From Flavonifractor sp. An112 (GTDB lineage Bacteria; Bacillota; Clostridia; Oscillospirales; Oscillospiraceae), in contig NZ_NFLU01000007.1 of the NCBI RefSeq assembly GCF_002161085.1, forward strand, positions 62,001-126,000: a stretch of DNA of 64,000 bases. Direction: 5' to 3'. The first letter of the stretch is position 1, and each line of letters opens with the position of its first letter. Made by a program: the position numbers and the translations under genes. The notes under the pieces were generated by a model. The model ran no database searches and had not been told where the DNA came from. It was given only the letters and a program-made list of their open reading frames with translations. Below, in pieces: positions 44,178 to 53,281 of this stretch.

Positions 44178-44948
44178 ATGCATGAACATGAATTGCAGTT
44201 CCATATAAAATGTAAGCAGGGCGACGTGGGCCGCTATTGCTTTCTGCCTGGTGATCCGGGCCGCTGCGAGAAGATAGCCGCTTATTTTGATAATCCGGTG
44301 AAGATTGGCAGTAATCGGGAATATACCATTTATACCGGCACGCTGTTGGGCGAAAAGGTGAGCGTATGCTCCACCGGCATCGGGGGTCCCTCCGCTGTGA
44401 TTGCCATGGAGGAGCTACATAACATCGGGGCGGATACCTTTATTCGTGTAGGTACCTGCGGCGGTATTGCTCTGCCTGTCAAAAGCGACGATGTGGTGAT
44501 TGCTACCGGCGCGGTGCGCCACGAGGGTACCAGCCGGGAGTACGCGCCCATTGAATTCCCCGCCGTGTCCGACTACGAAGTCCAAACCGCTCTGGTCAAG
44601 GCGGCCAAGAATCTGGGGAAGCCGTGGCACGCTGGCGTGGTCCAGTGCAAGGACTCTTTCTATGGGCAGCACAGTCCGGCCCGGATGCCGGTGGCTCAGG
44701 AACTGCTTTATAAGTGGGAGGCCTGGAAGCGCCTTGGGGTTCTTGCCTCTGAGATGGAGTCGGCGGCTTTGTTCTGCTGCGCCGCCGCACTGGGCGTGCG
44801 GTGCGGCTCCTGCTTCCATGTGATCTGGAATCAGGAGCGAGAGGCCGCCGGACTGGATCAGACCGAGAGCCACGACCTGTCCGCTGCTCTGGAGGTTGGT
44901 ATCGAGGCGGTTAAGCTGTTGATCGAGGCCGACAGGGAGAAAAACTGA
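44178..44948 (+). CDS. udp: Uridine phosphorylase
   Basis: Pyrimidine salvage: uridine plus phosphate to uracil and ribose-1-phosphate. NP-I family, 256 residues. [10 protein letters not shown] binds phosphate (Gly and Arg), [16 protein letters not shown] and [10 protein letters not shown] form the central motif, and [13 protein letters not shown] provides the ribose-binding Met and Glu. GAGGAGGTATCCGAG precedes the ATG. It stands alone between a promoter and a strong terminator, with no nucleoside transporter adjacent. Confidence 0.95.
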   Translation: MHEHELQFHIKCKQGDVGRYCFLPGDPGRCEKIAAYFDNPVKIGSNREYTIYTGTLLGEKVSVCSTGIGGPSAVIAMEELHNIGADTFIRVGTCGGIALPVKSDDVVIATGAVRHEGTSREYAPIEFPAVSDYEVQTALVKAAKNLGKPWHAGVVQCKDSFYGQHSPARMPVAQELLYKWEAWKRLGVLASEMESAALFCCAAALGVRCGSCFHVIWNQEREAAGLDQTESHDLSAALEVGIEAVKLLIEADREKN

Positions 44949-44962
44949 AAATGCCTGCATCA

Positions 44963-44995
44963 GGGCCTGCCGCAATATGCGGCGGGCCCTTTTTT
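44963..44995 (+). terminator. Terminator of udp
   Basis: Stem GGGCCTGCCGCA/TGCGGCGGGCCC (one wobble) around ATA, then T6. Confidence 0.9.
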
Positions 44996-45113
44996 GCTGC
45001 TGTACAGCGCTCCCCAAACGGGTATGTTTGTCTGACAATATACCGGATATCGTAGCAAATTCGGTAACAGAATTACGGGGAGATCAACTTATGTGTTTTG
45101 TTAATGTTGTGCA

Positions 45114-45142
45114 TTGACAACTGTTAGCAGACAAACTAAACT
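45114..45142 (+). promoter_or_regulatory. Promoter of second MarR/ABC operon
   Basis: TTGACA (45114-45119), a 17-base spacer and TAAACT (45137-45142). A dyad GTTGT-GCATTG-ACAAC overlaps the -35 and is a candidate operator. Confidence 0.65.
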
Positions 45143-45172
45143 AAACATAGTACAGAAAAAGGAGATGACGTG

Positions 45173-45607
45173 ATGCGGCAGGAGCGCCATGTGGGCTATG
45201 AGATCAAAGCCCTGTCCAATCTGCTGCGGCGAAAGGTTTTGGAGATGACCTGCACACCGGAAGGAGACGATTTTACCGAGATGCAGGTGAAGCTGCTGGG
45301 TTTTTTGTGTCATAATCGGGACCAGGAGATCTGCCAAAAGGATATTGAGGAAGCCTTCTATATCCGGCGGTCTACGGCATCCCGGCTGCTCAAGCGGCTG
45401 GAGGCTCAAGGCTTTATCGTGCGGCAGTCAGTGGAACGGGACGCCCGGCTCAAGCGGGTGACCACCACTGCCAAGGCGGATGCGCTCCATCAGGAGATCA
45501 TCGATCGGATCAACAGTGTGGAAGACCTGTTGACCCAGGGGCTGAGTCAGGCGGAGGTGGAGCAATTCCTCAGCACGGTGGAAAAACTGAAGCAGAATCT
45601 GATGTAA
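45173..45607 (+). CDS. MarR family transcriptional regulator
   Basis: A 144-residue winged-helix protein: QKDIEEAFYIRRSTASRLLKRLEAQGFI is the recognition helix region and ERDARLKRVTTTAKAD the wing. ATG at 45173 has GGAG 8 bases upstream; a GTG one codon earlier is equally placed. It is followed after 78 bases by two ABC half-transporters, repeating the arrangement at 33.7 kb with a quite different MarR sequence. Probably controls the exporter genes through the dyad over its own promoter. Confidence 0.92.
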   Translation: MRQERHVGYEIKALSNLLRRKVLEMTCTPEGDDFTEMQVKLLGFLCHNRDQEICQKDIEEAFYIRRSTASRLLKRLEAQGFIVRQSVERDARLKRVTTTAKADALHQEIIDRINSVEDLLTQGLSQAEVEQFLSTVEKLKQNLM

Positions 45608-45685
45608 GCCGTCCGTGTGGCGGCTTACAGTGCGTCATTCCTGCGTAGACTGTGGTTTACGCGCAAATCCTAAGGAGGGAACCCT

Positions 45686-47428
45686 ATGAAGAAGAAACGC
45701 GGCTTAATCAGCTGCATTGGGGAATTCAAGACGGCTACCATCCTTACACCCATCTTCGTGATCGGAGAGGTGGCCTTCGATGTACTGATTCCCATGATGA
45801 CCGGCAAGCTGCTGGATGAAGGCGTCAGAGCGGGCAATATGAGCCGGATCATTCAGTATGGCCTGCTGGTTGTGGCCATGGCATTGATGGCACTGCTGTT
45901 GGGTGGCCTGTCCGGCCGGTTTGCGGCCCGGGCATCCACCGGCTTCTCCCGCAATCTGCGCCGAGAGATGTATCAGAACGTACAGAAGTTTTCTTTTTCC
46001 AACATCGATAAGTTTTCTACCGGCGGTATCATTACCCGTCTGACCACTGATGTGACCAACGTGCAGATGGCCTTTATGATGATTATCCGTATTGCGGTGC
46101 GCTGCCCCATCATGCTGATCTGCGCCTGGTTCCTTACCTTTACCCTCAATCCCAAGCTGGCGCTGATCTTCTTGGTGGTCATTCCTATTCTGGCAGCGGG
46201 TATTCTGCTCGTTATGAAATCGGCCCACCCTGTCTTCGAGCGTGTGTTCAAGAAGTATGACTGGCTGAACAACGTGGTGGAGGAGAACCTGCTGGGCATC
46301 CGTGTTGTGAAGTCCTTTGTGCGGGAGGATCATGAGAAGGAGAAGTTCGGCAAGGTGTCCAATGAGATCTATATGGACTTCTCCAAGGCGGAAAAGATGG
46401 TGGCATTCAATATGCCGCTGATGCAGATCTGTGTCTACGCCTGTATGCTCACTGTGTCCTGGATTGGCGCCAACCTGGTGGTGGGCGGCGAGCTGACCAC
46501 CGGACAGCTGACCAGTATGTTCAGCTACATCATGATGATCCTCATGAGCCTGATGATGCTGTCCATGGTGCTGATGATGATCATTCTGGCCCGGGCTTCT
46601 GCCGAGCGAATCGTGGAACTGCTCAACGAGGAGAGCGACCTGAAGAACGGCCCCGATCCCATCTATGAGGTGAAGGACGGTTCCGTGGGCTTTGAGAACG
46701 TCAGCTTCAGCTACGCCAAGGACCCCACCAAGGAGTGTCTGAAGGACGTGAATCTCACCATCAAGTCCGGCGAGACCGTGGGCATTCTGGGTGGTACCGG
46801 TACCTCCAAGACCACCCTGGTCCAGCTGATCCCCCGTCTGTACGATGCCACTGAGGGCCGCGTGCTGGTAGGCGGCGTGGATGTGCGGGACTACGATATG
46901 GAGGCTCTGCGTGAGCAGGTGGCCATGGTGCTCCAGAAGAATGTGCTTTTCTCCGGTACCATTAAGGAGAATCTGCGCTGGGGCAACAAGGAGGCCACCG
47001 ACGAAGAGATGGTCCGGGTGTGTAAGCTGGCCCAGGCTGATCCCTTTATCCAGGAGTTCCCAGACAAGTACGATACCCACATCGAGCAGGGCGGTTCCAA
47101 CGTGTCCGGTGGCCAGAAGCAGCGCCTGTGTATTGCCCGGGCTCTGCTGAAGAAGCCCAAGATCCTCATTCTGGATGACTCCACCTCTGCAGTGGACACC
47201 AAGACCGACGCCCTGATCCGCAAGGCGTTCCGGGAGGAGATCCCCGACACCACCAAGTTCATCATTGCCCAGCGTATCTCCTCCATTGAGGACGCCGACA
47301 AAATCCTGGTGATGGACGGCGGCAAGATCTCCGCCATGGGTACCCATGAGGAACTGCTCAAGACCTGCGAAATTTACCGCGAGATTTATGAATCCCAGAC
47401 CAAAGGAGGCGGCGAAGATGAAACCTGA
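45686..47428 (+). CDS. Heterodimeric ABC exporter, degenerate-site subunit (second module)
   Basis: A 580-residue ABC half-transporter, six helices plus NBD. As in the first module, Walker A reads GGTGTSKTT (Ser where Gly is usual), Walker B ILILDDSTSAVDTKTD has Asp instead of Glu, the signature is NVSGGQKQR and the switch reads AQRISS. The NBD is very close to that of the gene at 34.2 kb (VQLIPRLYDATEG, LQKNVLFSGT), the membrane domain less so, which argues for an old duplication of the module. CTAAGGAGGGAACCCT precedes the ATG. Confidence 0.92.
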   Translation: MKKKRGLISCIGEFKTATILTPIFVIGEVAFDVLIPMMTGKLLDEGVRAGNMSRIIQYGLLVVAMALMALLLGGLSGRFAARASTGFSRNLRREMYQNVQKFSFSNIDKFSTGGIITRLTTDVTNVQMAFMMIIRIAVRCPIMLICAWFLTFTLNPKLALIFLVVIPILAAGILLVMKSAHPVFERVFKKYDWLNNVVEENLLGIRVVKSFVREDHEKEKFGKVSNEIYMDFSKAEKMVAFNMPLMQICVYACMLTVSWIGANLVVGGELTTGQLTSMFSYIMMILMSLMMLSMVLMMIILARASAERIVELLNEESDLKNGPDPIYEVKDGSVGFENVSFSYAKDPTKECLKDVNLTIKSGETVGILGGTGTSKTTLVQLIPRLYDATEGRVLVGGVDVRDYDMEALREQVAMVLQKNVLFSGTIKENLRWGNKEATDEEMVRVCKLAQADPFIQEFPDKYDTHIEQGGSNVSGGQKQRLCIARALLKKPKILILDDSTSAVDTKTDALIRKAFREEIPDTTKFIIAQRISSIEDADKILVMDGGKISAMGTHEELLKTCEIYREIYESQTKGGGEDET

Positions 47429-49307
47429 TATGAGACAGAAGCCTCCTGTGAACCGCTCCCGCACGATACGCCGCCTGATGCAGTACGTCAAGCGGGGGTA
47501 CGGGTTCCGGTTCCTGCTGGTGCTGGTGTGCATCCTGATCAGTGCCATCGCCTCGGTGTCCGGCTCCCTGTTCCTGGGCTCCCTCATCGATGACTATATC
47601 ACCCCTCTGATGGCCATGGACAATCCAGTGTTTGATGGCCTGCTCCATGCCCTTGTTCTTATGGGCTGCCTCTATCTTGCCGGTGCCCTGTGTGCCCTTG
47701 CCTACAACCGTCTGATGGTTACCATCTCTCAGGGCGTGCAGAAAAAGATCCGAGACGACCTGTTCGGTCATATGCAGTCCCTGCCCATCAAGTATTTTGA
47801 TACCCACGCTCACGGCGACGTGATGAGTGTATACACCAACGACGTGGATACCCTCCGTCAGATGTTTTCCCAGAGTATCCCCCAGGTCATCAACTCTCTG
47901 ATGATGATTGTGGTGGCCTTTGTGGGCATGATCTTCACCAATCTGCTGCTTACCGGCGTGGTAATTCTTTGCATCATCGGTATGCTGCTGGTGACCCGGT
48001 TCCTGGCCGGCCGCAGCGGCCGCTACTTCATTCGCCAGCAGGTGAAGCTGGGCGATCTGAACGGCTATATTGAAGAGATGATCAACGGCCAGAAGGTAGT
48101 CAAGGTTTTCTGCCATGAGGAGGAGGCCCAGGAGGGCTTTGATAAGGTAAACGACGCCCTCTTCGAGAGCGCCGACAAGGCCAATAAGTACGCCAACATC
48201 CTCATGCCCATCCTGATCAATATCGGCAACGCCCAGTATGTCATCATCGCCATGGCCGGCGGTGCTCTGGCCCTCAGCGGCATTGGCCCCGGCATCACCC
48301 TGGGCGTCATCGCTACCTTCCTCCAGCTGTCCAAGAGCTTGTCCAACCCCATCAGCCAGATCTCCCAGCAGCTCAACTCGGTGGTTATGGCTCTGGCCGG
48401 CGCCCAGCGTATCTTTGATCTGATGGATGAGCCTGCTGAGGAGGACCACGGCACCGTGACTCTGGTGAATGTGGCCTTTGACAAGGATGGTACCCTCCAT
48501 GAGACCGACGAGCATACCAACCTGTGGGCCTGGAAGGTACCTCAGGAGGACGGTTCCGTCCAGTATGTGAAGCTGGCCGGTGATGTGCGCTTTGACCATG
48601 TGGACTTCGCCTATGAGGAGGGCAAGACCATCCTCCACGACATCAGCCTCTTTGCCAAGCCTGGCCAGAAGCTGGCCTTCGTGGGCGCCACTGGCGCAGG
48701 CAAGACCACCATCACCAACCTGATCAACCGCTTCTATGACATTGCCGACGGCAAGATCCACTACGACGGTATCTCCATTAACGATATCAGAAAGCCCGAT
48801 CTGCGCCGTTCTCTGGGCATCGTGCTTCAGGATACCAACCTGTTTACCGGTACCGTCCGGGAGAACATCCGCTACGGCAACCTGAACGCCACCGATGAAG
48901 AGGTGGAGGCTGCCGCTGTGCTGGCCAATGCCGATGACTTCATCCGGCGGCTGCCTCAGGGATACGATACCATGCTGACCGGCAACGGTGCCAACCTGTC
49001 CCAGGGCCAGCGGCAGCTCATTGCCATTGCCCGGGCCGCCGTGGCCGATCCCCCGGTGATGATCCTGGACGAGGCAACCTCTTCCATCGATACCCGTACT
49101 GAGGCCATTGTCCAGCAGGGTATGGACTCCCTCATGTGTGGGCGCACCGTCTTTGTCATTGCCCACCGCCTGTCCACCGTACGCAACTCCGACGCCATTA
49201 TGGTGCTGGATCACGGCCGTATTGTGGAGCGAGGCGACCACGAGGACCTGATCGCTCAGCAGGGCCTCTACTATCAGCTGTACACCGGCGCGTTTGAGCT
49301 GGAGTAA
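47418..49307 (+). CDS. Heterodimeric ABC exporter, catalytic-site subunit (second module)
   Basis: A 629-residue half-transporter. Intact Walker A GATGAGKTT, catalytic Glu in MILDEATSSIDTRTE, switch IAHRLSTVRNSD, signature NLSQGQRQL. The linker before the NBD is enlarged by about 30 residues (FDKDGTLHETDEHTNLWAW) relative to usual exporters, a feature shared in shorter form with the subunit at 35.9 kb. The ATG at 47418 overlaps the previous gene by 11 bases and follows AAAGGAGGCGGCGAAG; the longer frame lies inside that gene. Ends at a very stable terminator. Confidence 0.92.
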   Translation: MKPDMRQKPPVNRSRTIRRLMQYVKRGYGFRFLLVLVCILISAIASVSGSLFLGSLIDDYITPLMAMDNPVFDGLLHALVLMGCLYLAGALCALAYNRLMVTISQGVQKKIRDDLFGHMQSLPIKYFDTHAHGDVMSVYTNDVDTLRQMFSQSIPQVINSLMMIVVAFVGMIFTNLLLTGVVILCIIGMLLVTRFLAGRSGRYFIRQQVKLGDLNGYIEEMINGQKVVKVFCHEEEAQEGFDKVNDALFESADKANKYANILMPILINIGNAQYVIIAMAGGALALSGIGPGITLGVIATFLQLSKSLSNPISQISQQLNSVVMALAGAQRIFDLMDEPAEEDHGTVTLVNVAFDKDGTLHETDEHTNLWAWKVPQEDGSVQYVKLAGDVRFDHVDFAYEEGKTILHDISLFAKPGQKLAFVGATGAGKTTITNLINRFYDIADGKIHYDGISINDIRKPDLRRSLGIVLQDTNLFTGTVRENIRYGNLNATDEEVEAAAVLANADDFIRRLPQGYDTMLTGNGANLSQGQRQLIAIARAAVADPPVMILDEATSSIDTRTEAIVQQGMDSLMCGRTVFVIAHRLSTVRNSDAIMVLDHGRIVERGDHEDLIAQQGLYYQLYTGAFELE

Positions 49308-49325
49308 GCAAACCCTCTCTTTGCG

Positions 49326-49366
49326 GCGGGCCGCCCCGGTCATACCGGGGCGGCCCGCTATTTTTT
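49326..49366 (+). terminator. Terminator of second MarR/ABC operon
   Basis: 15-bp stem GCGGGCCGCCCCGGT with CAT loop, then TATTTTTT. Confidence 0.93.
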
Positions 49367-49482
49367 CCTTCAGCACGCACCACCTCCGGAGCGCGGCATA
49401 GTATGGAATGAGACCGGGCCGGACAGCGGGAAGCTCCGCCGCCAGCTCCAGGTTTCTAACATTTAAACCGGGAGGTACTTCT

Positions 49483-49629
49483 ATGATGGGGTGCAATAAT
49501 GGTTGTGGCTGTGGCTTTGGCGGCGGTAGCTGCCTGTGGATCATTCTGATCATCATCCTGCTGTGCTGCTGCTGCGGCGGTGGTAATAGCTGCGGCAACA
49601 ACTGCGGCTGCGGAAACAGCTGCTGCTGA
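49483..49629 (+). CDS. Cys/Gly-rich membrane microprotein
   Basis: A 48-residue product with 13 cysteines. Gly/Cys clusters (GCNNGCGCGFGGGSC, then GGGNSCGNNCGCGNSCC) flank one hydrophobic helix of about 15 residues (LWIILIIILL followed by CCCC). GGGAGGT lies 6 bases before the ATG and a perfect hairpin follows the stop, so it is a real transcription unit rather than a chance frame. It resembles small high-cysteine proteins annotated as chorion-class or YjcZ-like in Clostridia; a metal-binding or spore/envelope role is conceivable but unproven. Confidence 0.7.
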   Translation: MMGCNNGCGCGFGGGSCLWIILIIILLCCCCGGGNSCGNNCGCGNSCC

Positions 49630-49647
49630 GTCCATACCCATAGAAAA

Positions 49648-49683
49648 AACCGGGGGGATGCCAAACAAGGCATCCCCCCGGTT
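49648..49683 (+). terminator. Hairpin after Cys-rich microprotein gene
   Basis: Perfect 15-bp stem AACCGGGGGGATGCC / GGCATCCCCCCGGTT with a 6-base loop. The T tail is poor, so termination may be partial. Confidence 0.65.
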
Positions 49684-49734
49684 CGTCTGTCCAGTCCCCG
49701 GAGCGCATAGAATGGCAGAAAGGGGGGACGGGGT

Positions 49735-50277
49735 ATGGAGCGGCGGTTTTCACTGTGGGAGGGCCGGGGCTGGCTCACGGTGCGGGAGGAGCAGAACCGT
49801 GCGGTGTGTGCCGCACAGTTGCCTAACGACGGCAAAGGACTGTACAAGTGCTGGCTTACCGGAGGGGGAGGAAAAGCCCTGCTGGGCACCTTTGTGCCCC
49901 AGGGCGGTGTCCTGCGGTTGGAGCGTACCTTGACGATCAGCGAGCTGGAGCGGCAGGGTGTCTGGCCGCCGGAGGGCGGTCAGGCCGTACTGGCATTCTC
50001 TTTTGATGGAGCAGAGAAGCTTCCGGCAGGGTGGCAGCGGGAAGACAATCCCGGCCGGCTGATGGGGGAACCGCTGCTGGCTGCTGCCGCCAGAGGTCCT
50101 GCCCTAATCTGTCGGGACGAGCGTGGCTTTCTCCTGGCCTATCTGTATCAGAAGGACCGGCCTTTTCCGTTGACGCCGCTGTTTTGTTTTGCACGGCTGG
50201 AAACGCTGGAGGGGCGGGATTATCTCTGTTTTCCCTTCCGGCCCGGCGGCTGCCCCCGGCTGGACGATCTGTTGTAA
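49735..50277 (+). CDS. Hypothetical protein
   Basis: A 180-residue soluble protein that I do not recognise. It starts MERRFSLWEGRGWLTVREEQNRAV and looks beta-rich in its first half (alternating short hydrophobic strands and Gly turns, WLTGGGGKALLGTF) with a Pro/Arg-rich C-terminus (CFPFRPGGCPRLDDLL). No signal, helix span or catalytic motif is visible. Third-position GC bias follows that of real genes, and AAAGGGGGGACGGGGT precedes the ATG. It lies upstream of mrnC-rqcH with a 61-base gap. It may belong to a lineage-specific family. Confidence 0.65.
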   Translation: MERRFSLWEGRGWLTVREEQNRAVCAAQLPNDGKGLYKCWLTGGGGKALLGTFVPQGGVLRLERTLTISELERQGVWPPEGGQAVLAFSFDGAEKLPAGWQREDNPGRLMGEPLLAAAARGPALICRDERGFLLAYLYQKDRPFPLTPLFCFARLETLEGRDYLCFPFRPGGCPRLDDLL

Positions 50278-50338
50278 TTTCTCTTTGTTTGCGCTATACT
50301 GACAGAATGAGATCCTATTTACAAATGAGGAATGAACT

Positions 50339-50752
50339 ATGATCGATTATTTTCATCTCAATGCCGGGCCGGAACTGATCCAGGGGATCAGCAGCTTGGG
50401 GCTGGCCCATCTGGGGGATGGTGTGTTTGAGCTGATGGTGCGCTCCTGGCTGTGTCTCCACGGCAAGGCCACCTCCAAGGGCCTCCATCGGGCCACTGTT
50501 CGCTATGTGGCGGCTCCCGCCCAGGCCAGAGCAGTGGAGAAGATCCTCCCCCTGCTGGAGGAGGCGGAGCAGGACGTGTTCCGCCGGGGCCGCAATACCA
50601 GCCCTCACAGTGTGCCCCAGAATGCCAGTCGGGCGGACTACCAGGCCGCTACCGGCCTGGAGGCTCTGTTCGGATGGTTGTGGCTTCAGGGTCGCACCGA
50701 CCGGCTCAATGAACTGTTTGCCGTAATGATGGAGGAAGAGGAATGCCGTTAG
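50339..50752 (+). CDS. mrnC: Mini-ribonuclease 3
   Basis: Matures the 3' end of 23S rRNA in Firmicutes as a dimeric RNase III catalytic domain without dsRBD. 137 residues. LAHLGDGVFELMVRSWL holds the catalytic Asp, VEKILPLLEEAEQDVFRRGRN the conserved RGRN, and DYQAATGLEALFGWLWLQG the Glu-containing signature. Starts with ATG after AATGAGGAATGAACT. It overlaps rqcH by 10 bases. In Bacillus mrnC follows cysS; here it is instead coupled to a ribosome-rescue gene. Confidence 0.93.
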   Translation: MIDYFHLNAGPELIQGISSLGLAHLGDGVFELMVRSWLCLHGKATSKGLHRATVRYVAAPAQARAVEKILPLLEEAEQDVFRRGRNTSPHSVPQNASRADYQAATGLEALFGWLWLQGRTDRLNELFAVMMEEEECR

Positions 50753-52467
50753 ACGCACTGTGCCTGACCGCCGTGGCGGAGGAGCTTCGCCGGGCCGTGG
50801 TAGGGGGGAAGATCGACAAGATCTATCAGCCTACCCGGGATGAGATCGTGCTCTTCCTCCGGGGGCAGGGCGAGAATCTGAAGCTGCTGCTCTCTGCCAA
50901 TCCCGGCCACCCCAGGGCCCACCTCACCACCCTGAATCGGGAGAATCCGGACAAGCCCCCTATGTTTTGTATGCTGCTGCGCAAGCATCTGCTGGGCGGT
51001 CGCATTCTGGAGCTGAACCAGCCCCCCCTGGAGCGTATCCTGGACTTCAAGCTGGAGACTATTGACGAACTGGGGGACCGGGTGGAGCGCCGTCTGGTGC
51101 TGGAGGCCATGGGCCGCTCCGCCAACCTGATCCTGTTGGACGGGGAGGGGCGCATCATTGACTGTATCCGCCGCATTGACGGCGACCTGTCCAGAGGACA
51201 GCGCCAGGTGCTGCCCGGCCTGTTCTATCGGCTCCCTGCTCCGCCTGCCAAGCTGAATCCCTTTACACTGGATGAGGGCGGGCTGAGGGCGGCCCTGGAT
51301 AATCCCATGGGAAAAGAGCCGGAAAAGCTGCTGATGGATACCTTTACTGGCCTTTCACCCCTGATTGCCCGGGAAATCGTGTTCCGGGCCGGAGGGGAGG
51401 AGGGCCTGGTTCAGGAGCTGCTCAAGCTGCAAAATATTGTACAGCAAAATAGCTTTACAGCTTATCTGCTGGTGCGGGAAGGCAAACCGGTGGATTTCTC
51501 TTTCCTGCCCATCCTCCAGTACGGGCCGGAGACCGAGAGTATCCGGCAGGACAGCTTTTCCGCTCTGCTGGACGGCTTCTATGAGCGCCGGGAGGCGGCG
51601 GAGCGGGTCAAGCAGCGGGGCCAGGATCTGGTGAAGGCGGTGACCAACGCCCGAGACCGTACCGCCCGCAAGCTGGCCAACCAGGAGAAGGAGCTGACTG
51701 CCACCTTTGACCGGGAAAAGCTGCGGGAGCAGGGAGACATCATCACCTCCAATCTCCACCGGATGGAGAAGGGGATGGCGGTGCTCCATGCCCAGAACTT
51801 CTACGACCCGGACTATGGTGAGATCGACATCAAACTGGACCCACTGCTCACCCCTCAGCAGAATGCCGCCAAATATTATAAGGACTACAACAAAGCCAAG
51901 AAGGCGGAGGAGATGCTCACCATCCAGATTGAGAAGGGCGAGCGCGAGCTGGAGTATCTGAACAGCGTGCTGGAGAACATCCGCCTGGCGGAAGGGGAGC
52001 GGGACCTGGGCGAGATCCGCCAGGAGCTCACCGACACCGGCTATCTCCGCCGGGCCAAGACTGCCGCCAAGCGGGAGAAGCGGGTGGCGGGCAAGCCCAT
52101 GGAGTTCCGCTCCACCACCGGCCTACGCATCACCGTGGGCAAGAACAACAGCCAGAACGACCAGCTTACCACCAAGATGGCTTATAAGAGCGACATCTGG
52201 CTCCACACCCAGAAGATCCATGGCTCCCATGTGATCCTGTGGTTGGAAGGAGGGGAGGCCGACGCCCAGAGCCTCACCGAGGCGGCCATTCTGGCGGCTA
52301 CCTTCTCTCAGGCGGGGGACAGCACCCGGGTGCCGGTAGACTACACCCCGGTGAAGTATGTGAAAAAGCCCGCCGGGGCCCGGCCGGGCATGGTGGTGTA
52401 TACCACCTATCAGACCGCCGTGGTGGACCCGGACCACGAGCTGGCCAAGCGCCTGCGGGTGAAATAA
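50743..52467 (+). CDS. rqcH: Rqc2 homolog RqcH (NFACT protein)
   Basis: Ribosome-associated quality control: binds obstructed 50S subunits with nascent chain-tRNA and recruits tRNA-Ala to add alanine tails. 574 residues. NFACT-N domain (about 1-210, with the VLEAMGRSANLILLD strand pair), a long coiled coil (about 280-440), and the NFACT-R module (about 450-560, with STTGLRITVGKNNSQND and SDIWLHTQKIHGSHVI). It was formerly annotated as a fibronectin-binding protein. ATG with GAGGAAGAGGA upstream. It is followed by the response regulator gene 24 bases later, which may be read through. Confidence 0.94.
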   Translation: MPLDALCLTAVAEELRRAVVGGKIDKIYQPTRDEIVLFLRGQGENLKLLLSANPGHPRAHLTTLNRENPDKPPMFCMLLRKHLLGGRILELNQPPLERILDFKLETIDELGDRVERRLVLEAMGRSANLILLDGEGRIIDCIRRIDGDLSRGQRQVLPGLFYRLPAPPAKLNPFTLDEGGLRAALDNPMGKEPEKLLMDTFTGLSPLIAREIVFRAGGEEGLVQELLKLQNIVQQNSFTAYLLVREGKPVDFSFLPILQYGPETESIRQDSFSALLDGFYERREAAERVKQRGQDLVKAVTNARDRTARKLANQEKELTATFDREKLREQGDIITSNLHRMEKGMAVLHAQNFYDPDYGEIDIKLDPLLTPQQNAAKYYKDYNKAKKAEEMLTIQIEKGERELEYLNSVLENIRLAEGERDLGEIRQELTDTGYLRRAKTAAKREKRVAGKPMEFRSTTGLRITVGKNNSQNDQLTTKMAYKSDIWLHTQKIHGSHVILWLEGGEADAQSLTEAAILAATFSQAGDSTRVPVDYTPVKYVKKPAGARPGMVVYTTYQTAVVDPDHELAKRLRVK

Positions 52468-52491
52468 CCGGGGACCAGGAGGAGATCATAT

Positions 52492-53181
52492 ATGGAGACC
52501 TGCCACATCCTGGTGGTGGAAGACGACCAGGACATCAATAACCTGCTGTGCAAGATCCTGACCGGGGCGGGCTATGACTGCCGGCCCGCTTACTCGGGCA
52601 GTGAAGCCGCCCTGTGGGCGGAGCAGTATGACTATGATCTGGTGCTGCTGGACCTGATGCTCCCCGGCATGACCGGGGAGGAGTTTATTGCCCAGCTCCG
52701 CCGGCGTAAAACCATGCCCATCATCGTTCTCTCCGCCAAGGCGGGGCTGGAGGATCGGGTGAACGTGCTGCGGCTGGGGGCGGACGACTTTATTCCCAAG
52801 CCCTTCGACAACGCCGAGGTGCTCGCCCGGGTGGAGGCCCAGCTGCGCCGGTACAAACAGTTTGACCGGGGGAGCGGCGGGGCTGTGCTTACCCACGGGG
52901 ACTTGGTGCTGGACAAGGAGGGTGTCACCGTCACCGCCGGCGGCAAGCCGGTGACCATCACCGCCCGGGAATTCCGCATTTTGGCCCTGTTGATGGAGCA
53001 TCCCAAGAAGGTTTTTACCCGGGAGGAGCTCTACCAGCAGGTGTGGGGCGGGGAGTATATGGGGGACGACAATACGGTAAACGTCCACATCTCCAATCTG
53101 CGGTCTAAGCTGGCAAAAGCCAGCCCCACGGAGTACATCAAGACGGTGTGGGGTATCGGCTTCAAACTGAACGATTTATAA
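52492..53181 (+). CDS. OmpR/PhoB-type response regulator
   Basis: A 229-residue DNA-binding response regulator. Receiver domain with acidic pocket Glu10-Asp11-Asp12 and phosphoacceptor Asp54 (LVLLDLMLPG), conserved LSAKAG Lys; C-terminal winged helix from about 130 (VTITAREFRILALLMEHP, then VNVHISNLRSKL). AGGAGGAGATCATAT precedes the ATG. Its kinase is most likely the gene at 55.8 kb, separated from it by an ABC transporter ATPase and two permeases, an arrangement seen in bacitracin/lantibiotic-type sensing and resistance loci. Confidence 0.94.
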   Translation: METCHILVVEDDQDINNLLCKILTGAGYDCRPAYSGSEAALWAEQYDYDLVLLDLMLPGMTGEEFIAQLRRRKTMPIIVLSAKAGLEDRVNVLRLGADDFIPKPFDNAEVLARVEAQLRRYKQFDRGSGGAVLTHGDLVLDKEGVTVTAGGKPVTITAREFRILALLMEHPKKVFTREELYQQVWGGEYMGDDNTVNVHISNLRSKLAKASPTEYIKTVWGIGFKLNDL

Positions 53182-53281
53182 GATCACACCCAACTTTAAA
53201 CATTCTTCACCTTTGCTTAAAGCCCGGTTATTGACTTGCCTGTATACTGGCATCACAAACCAAGAGAAAGGCTGATGCCCT

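Noticed and set aside
49398-49480. Extension of the Cys-rich peptide by 25 upstream residues
   Set aside because: The extra part has no ribosome site and lies over the natural leader; GGGAGGT points to the ATG at 49483.
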